NCBI GenBank assembly: GCA_001784435.1
Contig: MFQZ01000008.1
Location: 40,829-104,828 of the forward strand
Reading direction: 5' to 3'
DNA from: Candidatus Magasanikbacteria bacterium RIFOXYC2_FULL_42_28
GTDB taxonomy: Bacteria > Patescibacteria > ABY1 > Magasanikbacterales > GWA2-37-8
DNA length: 64,000 nucleotides
Positions 1 to 9,348 of this stretch are shown one piece after another. The position numbers and the translations under genes were made by a program. How positions within the stretch are numbered: position 1 is the stretch's first letter; each line of letters opens with the position of its first letter. The notes below the pieces were generated by a model. It saw nothing but the letters and a program-made list of their open reading frames with translations. It made no database searches and was not told where the DNA came from.

Positions 1-24
1 ATTGTTTGCCGGCCCGCAAATAAA

Positions 25-52
25 AAAGCAGACCGTTTTCTTTCAGTCTGCT
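25..52 (-). terminator. Rho-independent terminator
   Basis: On the minus strand a 7-bp stem (AGCAGAC/GTCTGCT, + positions 27-33 and 46-52) is followed by a T-rich run. It lies about 30 nt past the stop of the CDS ending at 84. A second 6-bp hairpin (60-65/72-77) sits between it and the stop. Confidence 0.7.
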
Positions 53-83
53 CTTTGCTGTCCGAATCAGGTCGGACTCCACC

Positions 84-680
84 TTATCCAGCTTTGTAAT
101 CAATAAATATGCGCCTAACTTTCCATTTCAAAAGCTTGTCTATCTCCAGCTTATGCTTCACTTTTTTATTTATCGCTCGCATAGCGTCATAGACACTGTC
201 TTTGCTGTCTTTTGCCCAGTCCATTAAATCTAAAAAGTCTATTTCTTTGACCAGTGTGCCAAACGGGACTGCGAAAATAGTTTTGCATAGGAAGTATTGG
301 TTGGTGTTAATCGGAATAGGGCAGGTTTTTCCTCCCATGTTTATTATTCCGGTTTTCTCATCAAACCTGATCTTAGTATCCACCGGCTTTTCCAGTTTTG
401 GTTCAGGCTTGTCTTTCAGTTTGAAATAATAATCATTGAGCATGGACCGGCTCGGCTTAGAAACTACAAAGTCGCCGTCATCCAGTTTAAAGCTGGCAAT
501 AATCTTTTTCTTTTTCAGCTCGGTCATGACCGCCTTCTGTTCGGAAACATCCAGATCAGATATCGGGGAATTAAAATACACTTTTGCTGGTATTTTATGT
601 GTGACGTCCGTGTAGGATTCCACGCTCCCCAGCAGGGCATAAATAAAAACTAACTTTGCATTTTCATTTTTCATATTCAT
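84..680 (-). CDS. Hypothetical protein, possible winged-helix C-terminus
   Basis: A 198-aa soluble protein that I cannot assign. It is lysine-rich, with no signal peptide or membrane segment. The last ~60 residues (from 'VKEIDFLDLMDWA') are mixed helix/basic strand and could be a winged helix, as is common in small CPR DNA-binding proteins; this is inference. The start ATG AAT ATG leaves two in-frame choices (680 or 674). It is the only gene left of the type I restriction operon, is divergent from it, and its start lies only 9 nt from a structured leader candidate at 690-787. Confidence 0.6.
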   Translation of the reverse strand: MNMKNENAKLVFIYALLGSVESYTDVTHKIPAKVYFNSPISDLDVSEQKAVMTELKKKKIIASFKLDDGDFVVSKPSRSMLNDYYFKLKDKPEPKLEKPVDTKIRFDEKTGIINMGGKTCPIPINTNQYFLCKTIFAVPFGTLVKEIDFLDLMDWAKDSKDSVYDAMRAINKKVKHKLEIDKLLKWKVRRIFIDYKAG

Positions 681-689
681 ATTCGTTAA

Positions 690-787
690 CGCCTCAACGA
701 AAAGAGCTCGTGATCAATTACCACAAAAAGTGATAACAATCACGAGCCCTTGAGCACGGAATACCATTCAGGTCGCCCCTTGAGGCG
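690..787 (-). promoter_or_regulatory. Structured 5' leader (possible riboregulator) of the CDS at 84-680
   Basis: On the minus strand this RNA would fold as a closed multibranch element. An 8-bp closing stem pairs + 690-697 with 780-787. A long hairpin has a 9-bp stem (706-714/739-747) topped by a second 7-bp stem with an AAAAA/TTTTT loop (718-724/730-736). A short GAAT/ATTC hairpin is at 759-769. The closing stem ends 9 nt before the ATG, so folding could affect translation. An extended -10 (TGCTATAAT, minus, -10 at 815-810) would start transcription just upstream. I do not recognise a known riboswitch class. Confidence 0.45.
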
Positions 788-977
788 AAATTATTAAATT
801 GTTGATTTTATTATAGCACTGCTCAAAATTTCTCGGAAGTGTGTAAGGTGTTCGTTTTTCCGATATGAGACACTTTTGTCATATTGCTGAAACGGGGAGG
901 ATTGCTTGCTTTTATGGTCAAACTCGGTATATAATCTAGTGAATAGGAAGCAATATATGGTCTCCATTCACTAAATA

Positions 978-1006
978 TTGACTTTTAAGTCGAAATCGCT
1001 TATACT
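978..1006 (+). promoter_or_regulatory. Promoter of the Fic/type I R-M operon
   Basis: TTGACT (978-983), 17-bp spacer, TATACT (1001-1006). A second TATAAT follows at 1012-1017. Two inverted repeats lie just upstream: TAGTGAAT/ATTCACTA (937-944/966-973) and ATTGCTT/AAGCAAT (901-907/948-954). They may be operators for controlled expression of the restriction operon. Confidence 0.65.
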
Positions 1007-1030
1007 AACCTTATAATTTTAACAAAACAT

Positions 1031-1933
1031 ATGGCTATAACAAAACCTATAAAAGACAGGCTTACAGCTCTAAAAAGCGAATATGACACCCTCCGCAAAG
1101 GCAAGGAGTCTCTTTTGGTGATGATTGACGAGGCCGAAGTGCCAGAAAGCGTCTATAACTCCAACGCTATTGAAAACTCCACCCTTACCCTCAAGGAAAC
1201 TGAGAAGATCCTTTTGGATATGGAGGTCTCCCGTGATGTTTCGTTGCGTGAAGTTTATGAGGCCAAAAACTTGGCTCGAGTTATCGGCTACATTCGCAAC
1301 AAGAGTAAAGAAACGGAAACTAACAAAGAGACAATCTTACTTTTGCATCAAATGCTTATCGGTGGCATCGACGACAAAATTGCCGGTCGTTTTAGAAAGC
1401 TCGGAGAATACGTCCGTGTTGGGACCCACGTTGCCCCAGCACCGGAACATGTTGAGAAAATGATTGAGGCAATCATCACTGAATACACCGGCGACCTCTC
1501 AAATTATTTCTTAGACAAGATCGCTAAATTCCATTTGGATTTTGAAACCGTTCACCCTTTCAACGATGGCAACGGCCGTATTGGTCGCGTGCTCATTTGT
1601 TTTCAGCTTCAGCGTCTTGGCTTTCCGATAATCATCATTCGTGATCGTGAAAAGAAAGAATACTATAAGTCATTTGCCGAATACCGTGATGAAAAAAACG
1701 CCAAAAATATGGAAAAGGTTATCGCCTTGGCTTTGATGGAATCATTGAGTAAGAGGATTACTTATCTCAAAGGTCAAAAGGTTATCACTTTGTCCGAGTA
1801 TACAAAATTAAACAAACTATCTGCCCCGGGCATGATTAACGCCGCTCGCCGTCAAAATATTCCGGCTTTCCGAGAGAAAGGTGTTTGGAAAATCGGCGAG
1901 GATTTTATTTATAACTCTCGCAAAGAAAAATAA
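1031..1933 (+). CDS. Fic family protein (predicted AMPylase)
   Basis: A 300-aa Fic-domain protein. The catalytic Fic loop HPFNDGNGRIGR is near residues 176-187, with the His, the GNGR anion hole and the final Arg all present. An inhibitory-helix motif (S-x-x-x-E-N, in SNAIEN, about residue 44) suggests an autoinhibited class II/III enzyme that would transfer AMP from ATP to a protein target. The C-terminal ~60 residues look like a small DNA-binding or substrate domain. It ends 5 nt before hsdM, so it is the first gene of the type I R-M operon. A role in regulating or guarding the R-M system is inferred from position only. Confidence 0.85.
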   Translation: MAITKPIKDRLTALKSEYDTLRKGKESLLVMIDEAEVPESVYNSNAIENSTLTLKETEKILLDMEVSRDVSLREVYEAKNLARVIGYIRNKSKETETNKETILLLHQMLIGGIDDKIAGRFRKLGEYVRVGTHVAPAPEHVEKMIEAIITEYTGDLSNYFLDKIAKFHLDFETVHPFNDGNGRIGRVLICFQLQRLGFPIIIIRDREKKEYYKSFAEYRDEKNAKNMEKVIALALMESLSKRITYLKGQKVITLSEYTKLNKLSAPGMINAARRQNIPAFREKGVWKIGEDFIYNSRKEK

Positions 1934-1938
1934 AATAT

Positions 1939-4368
1939 ATGGCAATTAAAAAATCACAACTCTATAGCTCTATCTGGCAAGGATGCGACGAACTCCGTGG
2001 TGGTATGGATGCATCCCAGTATAAGGATTACGTCCTCGTGCTTTTGTTCGTTCGCTATGTCTCGGATAAATATGCCGGTAAGGCCAATCAGCTCGTAGAC
2101 ATTCCGGCTGGTGGCAGTTTTTCTGATTTGATAAAACTCAAAGGTAAACCGGATATCGGTGACGGGATCAATAAAGTTTTGAATAAGCTGGCCGAGGCCA
2201 ATGGCTTGCAAGGTGTCATCGATGCTGTTGATTTTAACGACGAAGACAAGCTTGGCAAAGGCAAGGACATGCAGGACCGCCTTTCCAATCTTATCGCTAT
2301 CTTTGAAAATCCTGATTTAGATTTCAGCAAGAATCGTGCCGAAGGTGATGACCTCTTGGGCGATGCTTACGAATACTTGATGAAGCATTTCGCTGTTGAA
2401 TCAGGAAAAAGCAAAGGACAATTTTATACTCCGGCCGAAGTTTCTCGCATTATGGCCAAAGTGATTGAAGCTAACAAAGCCGACACCGGTATGCACACGG
2501 TTTACGATCCGACCTGCGGTTCCGGTTCACTTCTTTTGAAAGTCGCCGAGGAAGCTCAAAAAATTACAATCTACGGACAAGAGCTTGATAACGCTACTGC
2601 CGGACTCGCAACTCTTAACATGTGGCTTCATGGCAAGCCCGAGGCTGAAATTAAGAAAGGTCAGAGCACGCTTTCTACTCCGCTTTTCACCGAACATAGT
2701 GCCCTCAAAACTTTTGACTATGTCGTGGCCAATCCACCTTTTTCTTATAAGTCTTGGCGTAACGGCTTTGATCCTGATCACGATCAATACGGCCGTTTTG
2801 ACGGCTTCGGTATTCCTCCCAAGAAAAATGGCGACTTCGCTTTTCTTTTGCATATTTTAAAGTCGCTCAAGAGTACTGGGACCGGTGCAGTCATTTTGCC
2901 TCATGGTGTTTTGTTCCGTGGCAATGCTGAAGCGGAAATTCGCAAAAATATTATTGAACGAGGATATATCAAAGGTATCATCGGCTTACCGGCCAACCTT
3001 TTCTACGGTACCGGCATTCCGGCGTGTATTATTGTTTTAGATAAAGCCGGAGCTAGTGATCGCAAAGGCATTTTTATGATTGATGCCTCCAAAGGTTTTG
3101 TTAAAGACGGTAATAAGAATCGTTTGCGTGAGCAGGACATTCGCAAAATCGTGGACACTTGGAACGGCAAATTGGAAACCGCCAAGTTTTCTCGCTTTGT
3201 GGCCAATGAGGAGATAAAGAAAAACGAATATAACCTCAATCTCCCACGCTACATCGATACGCAAGAGCTGGAAGATATCCAAGACATCGAAGCACATCTC
3301 AAAGGTGGAATTCCTGACGCTGACATTTCTGCTTTGTCCGCATATTGGGATATTTGCCCAACGCTTGAAAAATCTCTTTTCAAAGCCAATGGCCGAAAAG
3401 GATACAGCGAATTGCTTATCGCTTCGGACGAAATAAAAAAGACTATTCTTACTCATCCGGAGTTTGAAGCTTTTAGAAAACAAACCCTGAATACTTTTGC
3501 CAAGTGGCAAAAAGCGTCAACTGATTTTCTCAAGAATATTGATACTGCCAATCATCCAAAAGCGGTCATTTATAAAATTGCCAGCGACCTGCTTTCAGCT
3601 TGTGCCAATCTCAAACTGGTTGATAAGTATGATATCTATCAGCACCTGATGGCTTATTGGGAAGAAGTGATGCAGGACGATACGCATATTATTACCATTG
3701 ACGGCTGGAAAGCTGGCAAGGAAATAATCCGCTTACAAAAAGAAAATAAAGGCAAGAAAAAAGAGATTGAAGGACTTGTCGGTCTTGAAGGTCGCCTTAT
3801 CCCGATCTCTTTGGCTATCAAAACTTATTTTACCAAAGAGCAGAAAGCTCTTGATGATTTGAACGCTACCCTTGAACAGGTCGGCGTTGATATGGATTCG
3901 CTCAAAGACGAGCATGGCGGTGAGGAAGGCTTGCTCGAAGAAGTAATTGATAACGACAAAATCAGCAAGGCCAGTGTGCTTAAACGAATCAAAGAAATCA
4001 AAAACAGTGCGGACGATGTTGACGAGCTTGCTGTACTTGAAAAGTATTCAGCTTTGTTTGAAAAAGAAGCCGACACCAAGAAAGCGATCAAAGACGCCGA
4101 GAAAGACTTGGAGAAAAAAGTGCTGGTTAAATATCCGACTTTTACCGAAGCAGAAATCAAAACTTTGGTGGTTGAGAATAAATGGATGGACGAATTGTCT
4201 GCTCGAGTTTTAGGCGAAATAGATCGTCTCTCCCAGACTCTCGCCGGCAGAGTTAAAGAATTAGCCGAGCGTTATGCCGAGCCAATGGCGGAAGTCACGA
4301 GCGAAGTGGAGACGCTTACCAAAAAGGTTGAGGATCATCTCGCTAAGATGGGATTTAAGCTTAAATAA
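1939..4368 (+). CDS. hsdM: Type I restriction-modification DNA methyltransferase subunit M
   Basis: An 809-aa N6-adenine methyltransferase subunit. The N-terminal HsdM helical domain (SQLYSSIWQGCDELRGGMD) is followed by the SAM-binding motif DPTCGSGSLLLK (~residues 190-201) and catalytic NPPF (~266-269, in VVANPPFSYKSW). The C-terminal ~300 residues (from ~500) are charged and coiled-coil-like, making it longer than the usual ~500-aa HsdM; long-form HsdM proteins with such tails exist. It works with HsdS for site-specific methylation and with HsdR for cleavage. It lies in an operon: the upstream Fic gene ends 5 nt away, and the next gene starts 1 nt after its stop. Confidence 0.95.
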   Translation: MAIKKSQLYSSIWQGCDELRGGMDASQYKDYVLVLLFVRYVSDKYAGKANQLVDIPAGGSFSDLIKLKGKPDIGDGINKVLNKLAEANGLQGVIDAVDFNDEDKLGKGKDMQDRLSNLIAIFENPDLDFSKNRAEGDDLLGDAYEYLMKHFAVESGKSKGQFYTPAEVSRIMAKVIEANKADTGMHTVYDPTCGSGSLLLKVAEEAQKITIYGQELDNATAGLATLNMWLHGKPEAEIKKGQSTLSTPLFTEHSALKTFDYVVANPPFSYKSWRNGFDPDHDQYGRFDGFGIPPKKNGDFAFLLHILKSLKSTGTGAVILPHGVLFRGNAEAEIRKNIIERGYIKGIIGLPANLFYGTGIPACIIVLDKAGASDRKGIFMIDASKGFVKDGNKNRLREQDIRKIVDTWNGKLETAKFSRFVANEEIKKNEYNLNLPRYIDTQELEDIQDIEAHLKGGIPDADISALSAYWDICPTLEKSLFKANGRKGYSELLIASDEIKKTILTHPEFEAFRKQTLNTFAKWQKASTDFLKNIDTANHPKAVIYKIASDLLSACANLKLVDKYDIYQHLMAYWEEVMQDDTHIITIDGWKAGKEIIRLQKENKGKKKEIEGLVGLEGRLIPISLAIKTYFTKEQKALDDLNATLEQVGVDMDSLKDEHGGEEGLLEEVIDNDKISKASVLKRIKEIKNSADDVDELAVLEKYSALFEKEADTKKAIKDAEKDLEKKVLVKYPTFTEAEIKTLVVENKWMDELSARVLGEIDRLSQTLAGRVKELAERYAEPMAEVTSEVETLTKKVEDHLAKMGFKLK

Positions 4369-4369
4369 T

Positions 4370-5122
4370 ATGGCAAATCTAACCACGAACGAAAAACAAA
4401 TACTTGAGAAGCTATTCCAAATGAACGGTGGTTATGTTTTGAATTTCTCCGATAGGACTATGGGTGAATTTTTCAGGGATGATATTGGTATGGATATTTA
4501 TAGTAAAAAGTATCTGTACAGTAGTGGATCAAAGGCTAACCGTTTGAGAGGTTTGTGGTTGAATGGCGACGATAAAGTTGTCGGCAAGAGCGTTGTCAAG
4601 TTACTTGAATATGTTGAGAATCAAATCCTTATAGACAATCTTAAAAAGGAAGATTTTCCGGAGGACAGAATGAAAGCAGGCAAAAATGTTGCCGAGAGAT
4701 TGTTGGGTAAAAAAACGGATAAGAAAGAAAACAAGTCCGAAGCCACATTCAAAAACGGTAACATCAACATTCTTTTGCAGAAAGATATTTTTGACCACGT
4801 ACAAAAACTTTTAAATGACGGGCATTGTTTTAATGCTGTTGAGGAGGCTTACAAGGTTGTTAGAAAAAAATTGAAGGATGTTTCCGGCAAAGAAAAAGCG
4901 ACTGACGCTTTTAGTGCCACAAATTACGACAAGATTTTTGGTCACCAGCCTGTTGATGACGCAGAAAAAGACTTTTTCGAAGGTATTAAGTTTTTGCATA
5001 TGGCCATCCAATTTTTGAGAAACGAGAAAGCCCACACACCAGCTCGTGATTTAGATAAGAATTTGGCTATCCATTACATCTCCCTAGCCAGCTTGGCCTA
5101 CGATCTGATTAACAGGAAATAA
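4370..5122 (+). CDS. TIGR02391 (Hypoth_Ymh)-like protein in R-M operon
   Basis: A 250-aa protein. I take ATG 4370, one nt after the hsdM stop, rather than the longer frame that overlaps hsdM. The C-terminal ~120 residues match the TIGR02391/Ymh pattern: 'LLNDGHCFNAVEEAYKVV' and 'RNEKAHTPARDLD' followed by a SLA-type terminal helix. The RNxxAH stretch resembles an HEPN-like Rx4H motif, so a ribonuclease/abortive role is possible (inference). The N-terminal half looks like a winged-helix or adaptor region. The family is often found with R-M or defence genes. Its precise function is unknown. Confidence 0.75.
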   Translation: MANLTTNEKQILEKLFQMNGGYVLNFSDRTMGEFFRDDIGMDIYSKKYLYSSGSKANRLRGLWLNGDDKVVGKSVVKLLEYVENQILIDNLKKEDFPEDRMKAGKNVAERLLGKKTDKKENKSEATFKNGNINILLQKDIFDHVQKLLNDGHCFNAVEEAYKVVRKKLKDVSGKEKATDAFSATNYDKIFGHQPVDDAEKDFFEGIKFLHMAIQFLRNEKAHTPARDLDKNLAIHYISLASLAYDLINRK

Positions 5123-5123
5123 T

Positions 5124-6320
5124 ATGACAACAACTACACAAAAAATTCCATCAGGATATAAACAAACCGAGATCGGTGTGATTCCGGCCGATTGGGATGT
5201 CAAAAATTTAGGTAATGTTTGTGAAAAAATAACCACCGGAAAACTTAACGCCAATGCAATGGTTGAAGGTGGTGAGTATCGTTTTTATACGTGTGCCAAA
5301 GATTATTATCGAATAAATCGTTATGCTTTTGATACTGAGGCACTGTTAGTTTCTGGTAATGGTGCAAATGTTGGATATGTACATTACTACAAAGGGAAAT
5401 TTAATGCTTACCAAAGAACGTATGTGCTATCTGATTTTTCAGCAGACATCCAATATATAAAATTATTTTTGGATAGAAATTTACAGGAAAGAATAAGAGT
5501 AGAAGTTAATGCAGGCAATACCCCATATATCACAATGGGTACACTTACGGAAATGCAACTTGCAGTTCCTCCATTCAAAACTGAACAAACTGCAATTGCG
5601 ACCACCATCTCCGATATAGGTATGTTGGTTGAAAAGTTTGAAAAATTAATTGGAAAGAAAAAGAATATCAAACAGGGTGTAATGCAGGAACTTCTTACTA
5701 AGAAGCGACGCCTTTCGGGATTTTCTAGTAAGTGGGAAACGAAAACCTTGGGTGATTTAGTTGATGTAAAAGACGGTACGCACCAAACACCAAGATATGT
5801 TGATGAGGGCGTACCTTTTTATAGTGTTGAAAGCGTTACCAGCAATGATTTTGAAAATACTAAATATATTAGTGAAACCGAACATAGACTATTAACCAAA
5901 AATTTCCGAATAGAAAAGGGTGATATTTTAATGACAAGAATCGGGTCTATTGGAGATTGCAAATTGATTACATGGGAACCGAATGCCAGTTTTTATGTGA
6001 GCTTGGCTTTGCTAAAACCCAAAGATAAAAAGACCTCTCTTTATATCTACCATTTTTCTAAGACAGATTTCTTTAAAAAAGAATTAGAGGATAGATCCTT
6101 GCAATGGGCTGTGCCTAAAAAAATTAATCTCGGCGAGATTTCCAAAGTAAAAATTTATCTCCCAGTTGATCCTGAAGAACAAACCGCTATCGCCACTGTC
6201 TTGTCAGATATGGACACAGAAATTGAAAAACTGGAATCGCAACTTACCAAATACCAAAATATTAAACAAGGAATGATGCAAACACTTTTAACAGGCAAAA
6301 TAAGATTACTTACAAAATAA
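5124..6320 (+). CDS. hsdS: Type I restriction-modification specificity subunit S
   Basis: A 398-aa HsdS with the usual duplicated layout: target-recognition domain 1, a conserved helical region ending 'NIKQGVMQELLTKKRRL' (~residue 190), target-recognition domain 2 (begins WETKTLGDLVDVKDG), and a second conserved helix ending 'NIKQGMMQTLLTGKIRL'. The paired EQTAIATxxSD segments mark both half-repeats. It sets the bipartite DNA target of the HsdM/HsdR complex. The target sequence cannot be predicted by eye. It starts 1 nt after the preceding stop and is cotranscribed. Confidence 0.95.
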   Translation: MTTTTQKIPSGYKQTEIGVIPADWDVKNLGNVCEKITTGKLNANAMVEGGEYRFYTCAKDYYRINRYAFDTEALLVSGNGANVGYVHYYKGKFNAYQRTYVLSDFSADIQYIKLFLDRNLQERIRVEVNAGNTPYITMGTLTEMQLAVPPFKTEQTAIATTISDIGMLVEKFEKLIGKKKNIKQGVMQELLTKKRRLSGFSSKWETKTLGDLVDVKDGTHQTPRYVDEGVPFYSVESVTSNDFENTKYISETEHRLLTKNFRIEKGDILMTRIGSIGDCKLITWEPNASFYVSLALLKPKDKKTSLYIYHFSKTDFFKKELEDRSLQWAVPKKINLGEISKVKIYLPVDPEEQTAIATVLSDMDTEIEKLESQLTKYQNIKQGMMQTLLTGKIRLLTK

Positions 6321-6324
6321 CAAT

Positions 6325-9300
6325 ATGGAAACACTAAACACAACTAAAGTCGGCCAGCTGGAACGCAAAACGCAAGATCGTATTGTGGCTTTGTTTCGTG
6401 ATCGGCTTGGCTATGATTATCTCGGCAACTTTGAAGAGCGAGAGGAAAACAACAATGTTGAAGAGGTCTATTTGCGCTCTTTTCTTTTGCGTTCCGGACA
6501 CAGCGAAACTTTGATCAGCAAAGCCATTGAGAAGTTAAAGAAATGCACCAATCGTCCGCAGATGAGCTTGTATGATCTGAATAAAGAAACTTACAGCTTG
6601 CTTCGCTACAGTGCCAAAGAACGAGAGAAATTGGGAGAGCACAAGCAGGATGTTGAATTCATTGACTGGGAACATCCGGAGAATAATCATTTTGCGATTG
6701 CCGAGGAAGTGACGATCAAAGGCAACCGTACCAAACGGCCGGATATCGTGCTGTATGTAAACGGCATTGCTGTCGGTGTGATTGAACTCAAGCGAAGCAT
6801 TGTTTCCGTGTCCGAAGGCATTCGCCAAAACATTGGCAATCAAAAAGAAGAATTTATCAAAACATTTTTCGGTACGATTCAGTTAGTTATGGCTGGTAAT
6901 GACACTGAAGGTTTGCGTTATGGCACGACCGAAACTCCCGAACAACATTATTTGTCTTGGAAAGAGACAGGTCTCGGCAGTGAGTCCAGATTGGACCGAG
7001 CTATTTTGCAGATTTGCGATAAGAAGCGTTTATTGGAAATTATCCACGACTTTATTGTTTTTGATAGCGGTATAAAAAAGACTTGCCGACATAATCAGTA
7101 TTTTGGCGTTAAGGCCGCTCAGGATTATGTCAATCGTCACGAGGGTGGAATTGTTTGGCATACGCAAGGTAGTGGCAAGAGTTTGACGATGGTCTGGCTG
7201 GCTAAATGGATTCGCGAGAATATCAACGATGCTCGGGTGCTTTTACTTACCGACCGCACCGAACTTGATCAGCAAATCAAACAGGTTTTTGACGGCGTGA
7301 ACGAAGAAATATATCGAGCACCAAGTGCCAGAGATTTATTGGACGAATTAAACAAAAAAGATAAGTGGTTGCTTTGTTCGCTCGTGCATAAATTTGGCCG
7401 AGTAAACGGGACCGGCGAGCTTGATGTTGATGACTATCTTTCAGAGATAAAGAAAAACTTGCCGAAGGACTTTTCTGCCAAAGGCAATTTGTTTGTGTTT
7501 GTGGATGAATGTCATCGCTCTCATACCGGCAAACTGCACGAAGCGATGAAGGAACTTTTGCCAACGGCAACATTCCTTGGCTTTACCGGCACTCCGCTTC
7601 TCAAGGTTGATAAATCAAACAGCATCGGGGCGTTTGGACCGTATATCCATACTTATAAATATAACGAGGCCGTGGCCGACAAGGTGGTTTTGGATTTACG
7701 TTATGAAGCTCGCCGAGTTGATCAAAGTATCAGCTCCCAAGATAAGATCGACGAATGGTTTGAAGAACGCACCCAAGGGCTTACTGATGTCGCCAAAGCA
7801 GAACTCAAGCGACGTTGGGGTACGATGCAAAGTTTGCTCTCATCTCGATCACGACTGGAGAAAGTGGTTTTTGATATCTTAGATGACTTCTACAAAAAGG
7901 ATCGCTTAGCCAGTGGTCGTGGCAATGCCATGCTCGTGGCCAGCAGTATCTATGAAGCTTGTCAGTATTATGAAATTTTCCAGACGATGGGCTTTACCAA
8001 GTGTGCCGTGGTGACTTCTTACGAACCCGGTGCTTTGTCTACCGATACTCGCGAATATGCGGTTTATCAGAAAATGTTAAACGGCAAGAGCACGGAAGAT
8101 TTTGAGAAAGAAATCAAAAAGAAATTCATTGAAACTCCGGGTCAAATGCAACTGCTGATTGTGGTGGACAAACTTTTGACTGGTTTTGACGCACCGCCAG
8201 CTACTTATCTCTACATTGATAAGAATATGCAGGATCACGGCTTGTTCCAAGCGATTTGTCGTGTGAACCGATTGGATGGCGAAGATAAAGAGTACGGCTA
8301 TATTGTGGACTATCGGGACCTATTCAAAAAACTAGAGAAAGCTGTCGGCGATTATACTGCCGGTGCTCTTGAGGGTTTTGATAAGGAAGACGTGCTCGGG
8401 CTTTTGAAGGATCGCATGGATGAAGGCAAAAAGGATTTGGATGAGGCAATGGAAATTGTGAAGGCACTTTGCGAGCCAGTCTCTCCGCCGAAAGATTCAG
8501 CCATGTATATCCGCTACTTCTGCGGTGATGTTGAAAACCCTTACTCCCTCAAAGAAAATGAAATCAAGCGAGTAAAACTTTATAAATCTGTCAGTCATTT
8601 GCTTCGAGCTTATGCCGACTTGGCCAACGATATGGCTGATGCTGGTTATACCAAAGATCAGGCACAAGCGATTGAGCGAGAAGTTAGACACTACGAACAA
8701 GTACGAATGGAAGTTAAACTTGCCAGCGGTGATTACATTGATCTGAAGAAATACGAACCGGCAATGCGAGTTTTGATTGACCGTTATATTTCGGCTACCG
8801 AAAGCGAGAAGTTGTCGGCTTTTGACGATATGACTTTGGTGGACTTAATTGTGAAGAAAGGTGAAGACGCTTTGAATGACTTGCCAGACGCTATTAAGCA
8901 AAGTCAGGAAGCGGTTGCCGAAACAATTGAGAACAACGTCCGCAAGCTGATCATTGATGAGATGCCGACTAACCCGAAGTATTATTTGCGAATGTCCGAA
9001 CTCTTGGATGAGCTGGTCAAGAAACGCAAACAGGCTGACGTTGAGTATAAGGAATATTTAAAGCAGATTGTGGCTTTGTCCAAGAAAGTTAAAAACCCAA
9101 TGGACGAGTCTGTTGGTGCGGAAATAAATACCTCTACTAAGCGAGCGATTTATGACAATCTTGGTCAGGATGTAAATAAGGCCGTGGCGGTGCATGAAGC
9201 CGTGATCGCTTCGAGGCAAGCCGACTGGCGTGGCAATCGTTTGAAAGAACGAGCAATCAAGATTGAAATCAAAAACGCTTTGCCCGAAATCACAGACGAG

Positions 9301-9348
9301 GAATTGAAAAACCTTTTTGAGATTATCAAGAATCAAAATGAGTACTAA
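6325..9348 (+). CDS. hsdR: Type I restriction enzyme subunit R
   Basis: A 1007-aa ATP-dependent DNA translocase/endonuclease. The N-terminal PD-(D/E)xK nuclease has PDIVLYVNG...GVIELKR (~residues 138-158). SF2 helicase motifs follow: Walker A TQGSGKS (~279), DECH (~394), GFTGTP (~419), and motif VI-type 'ICRVNRLDG' (~640). The C-terminal helical region binds HsdM. All key residues seem present, so the system looks active. It starts 4 nt after hsdS, and its 3' end overlaps the metalloprotease start by 11 nt, which suggests translational coupling. Confidence 0.95.
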   Translation: METLNTTKVGQLERKTQDRIVALFRDRLGYDYLGNFEEREENNNVEEVYLRSFLLRSGHSETLISKAIEKLKKCTNRPQMSLYDLNKETYSLLRYSAKEREKLGEHKQDVEFIDWEHPENNHFAIAEEVTIKGNRTKRPDIVLYVNGIAVGVIELKRSIVSVSEGIRQNIGNQKEEFIKTFFGTIQLVMAGNDTEGLRYGTTETPEQHYLSWKETGLGSESRLDRAILQICDKKRLLEIIHDFIVFDSGIKKTCRHNQYFGVKAAQDYVNRHEGGIVWHTQGSGKSLTMVWLAKWIRENINDARVLLLTDRTELDQQIKQVFDGVNEEIYRAPSARDLLDELNKKDKWLLCSLVHKFGRVNGTGELDVDDYLSEIKKNLPKDFSAKGNLFVFVDECHRSHTGKLHEAMKELLPTATFLGFTGTPLLKVDKSNSIGAFGPYIHTYKYNEAVADKVVLDLRYEARRVDQSISSQDKIDEWFEERTQGLTDVAKAELKRRWGTMQSLLSSRSRLEKVVFDILDDFYKKDRLASGRGNAMLVASSIYEACQYYEIFQTMGFTKCAVVTSYEPGALSTDTREYAVYQKMLNGKSTEDFEKEIKKKFIETPGQMQLLIVVDKLLTGFDAPPATYLYIDKNMQDHGLFQAICRVNRLDGEDKEYGYIVDYRDLFKKLEKAVGDYTAGALEGFDKEDVLGLLKDRMDEGKKDLDEAMEIVKALCEPVSPPKDSAMYIRYFCGDVENPYSLKENEIKRVKLYKSVSHLLRAYADLANDMADAGYTKDQAQAIEREVRHYEQVRMEVKLASGDYIDLKKYEPAMRVLIDRYISATESEKLSAFDDMTLVDLIVKKGEDALNDLPDAIKQSQEAVAETIENNVRKLIIDEMPTNPKYYLRMSELLDELVKKRKQADVEYKEYLKQIVALSKKVKNPMDESVGAEINTSTKRAIYDNLGQDVNKAVAVHEAVIASRQADWRGNRLKERAIKIEIKNALPEITDEELKNLFEIIKNQNEY

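Noticed and set aside
4274..4369. Extended start of the Ymh-like gene inside hsdM
   Set aside because: The first 32 codons lie in the hsdM 3' end in another frame; ATG 4370 right after the stop is the natural start.
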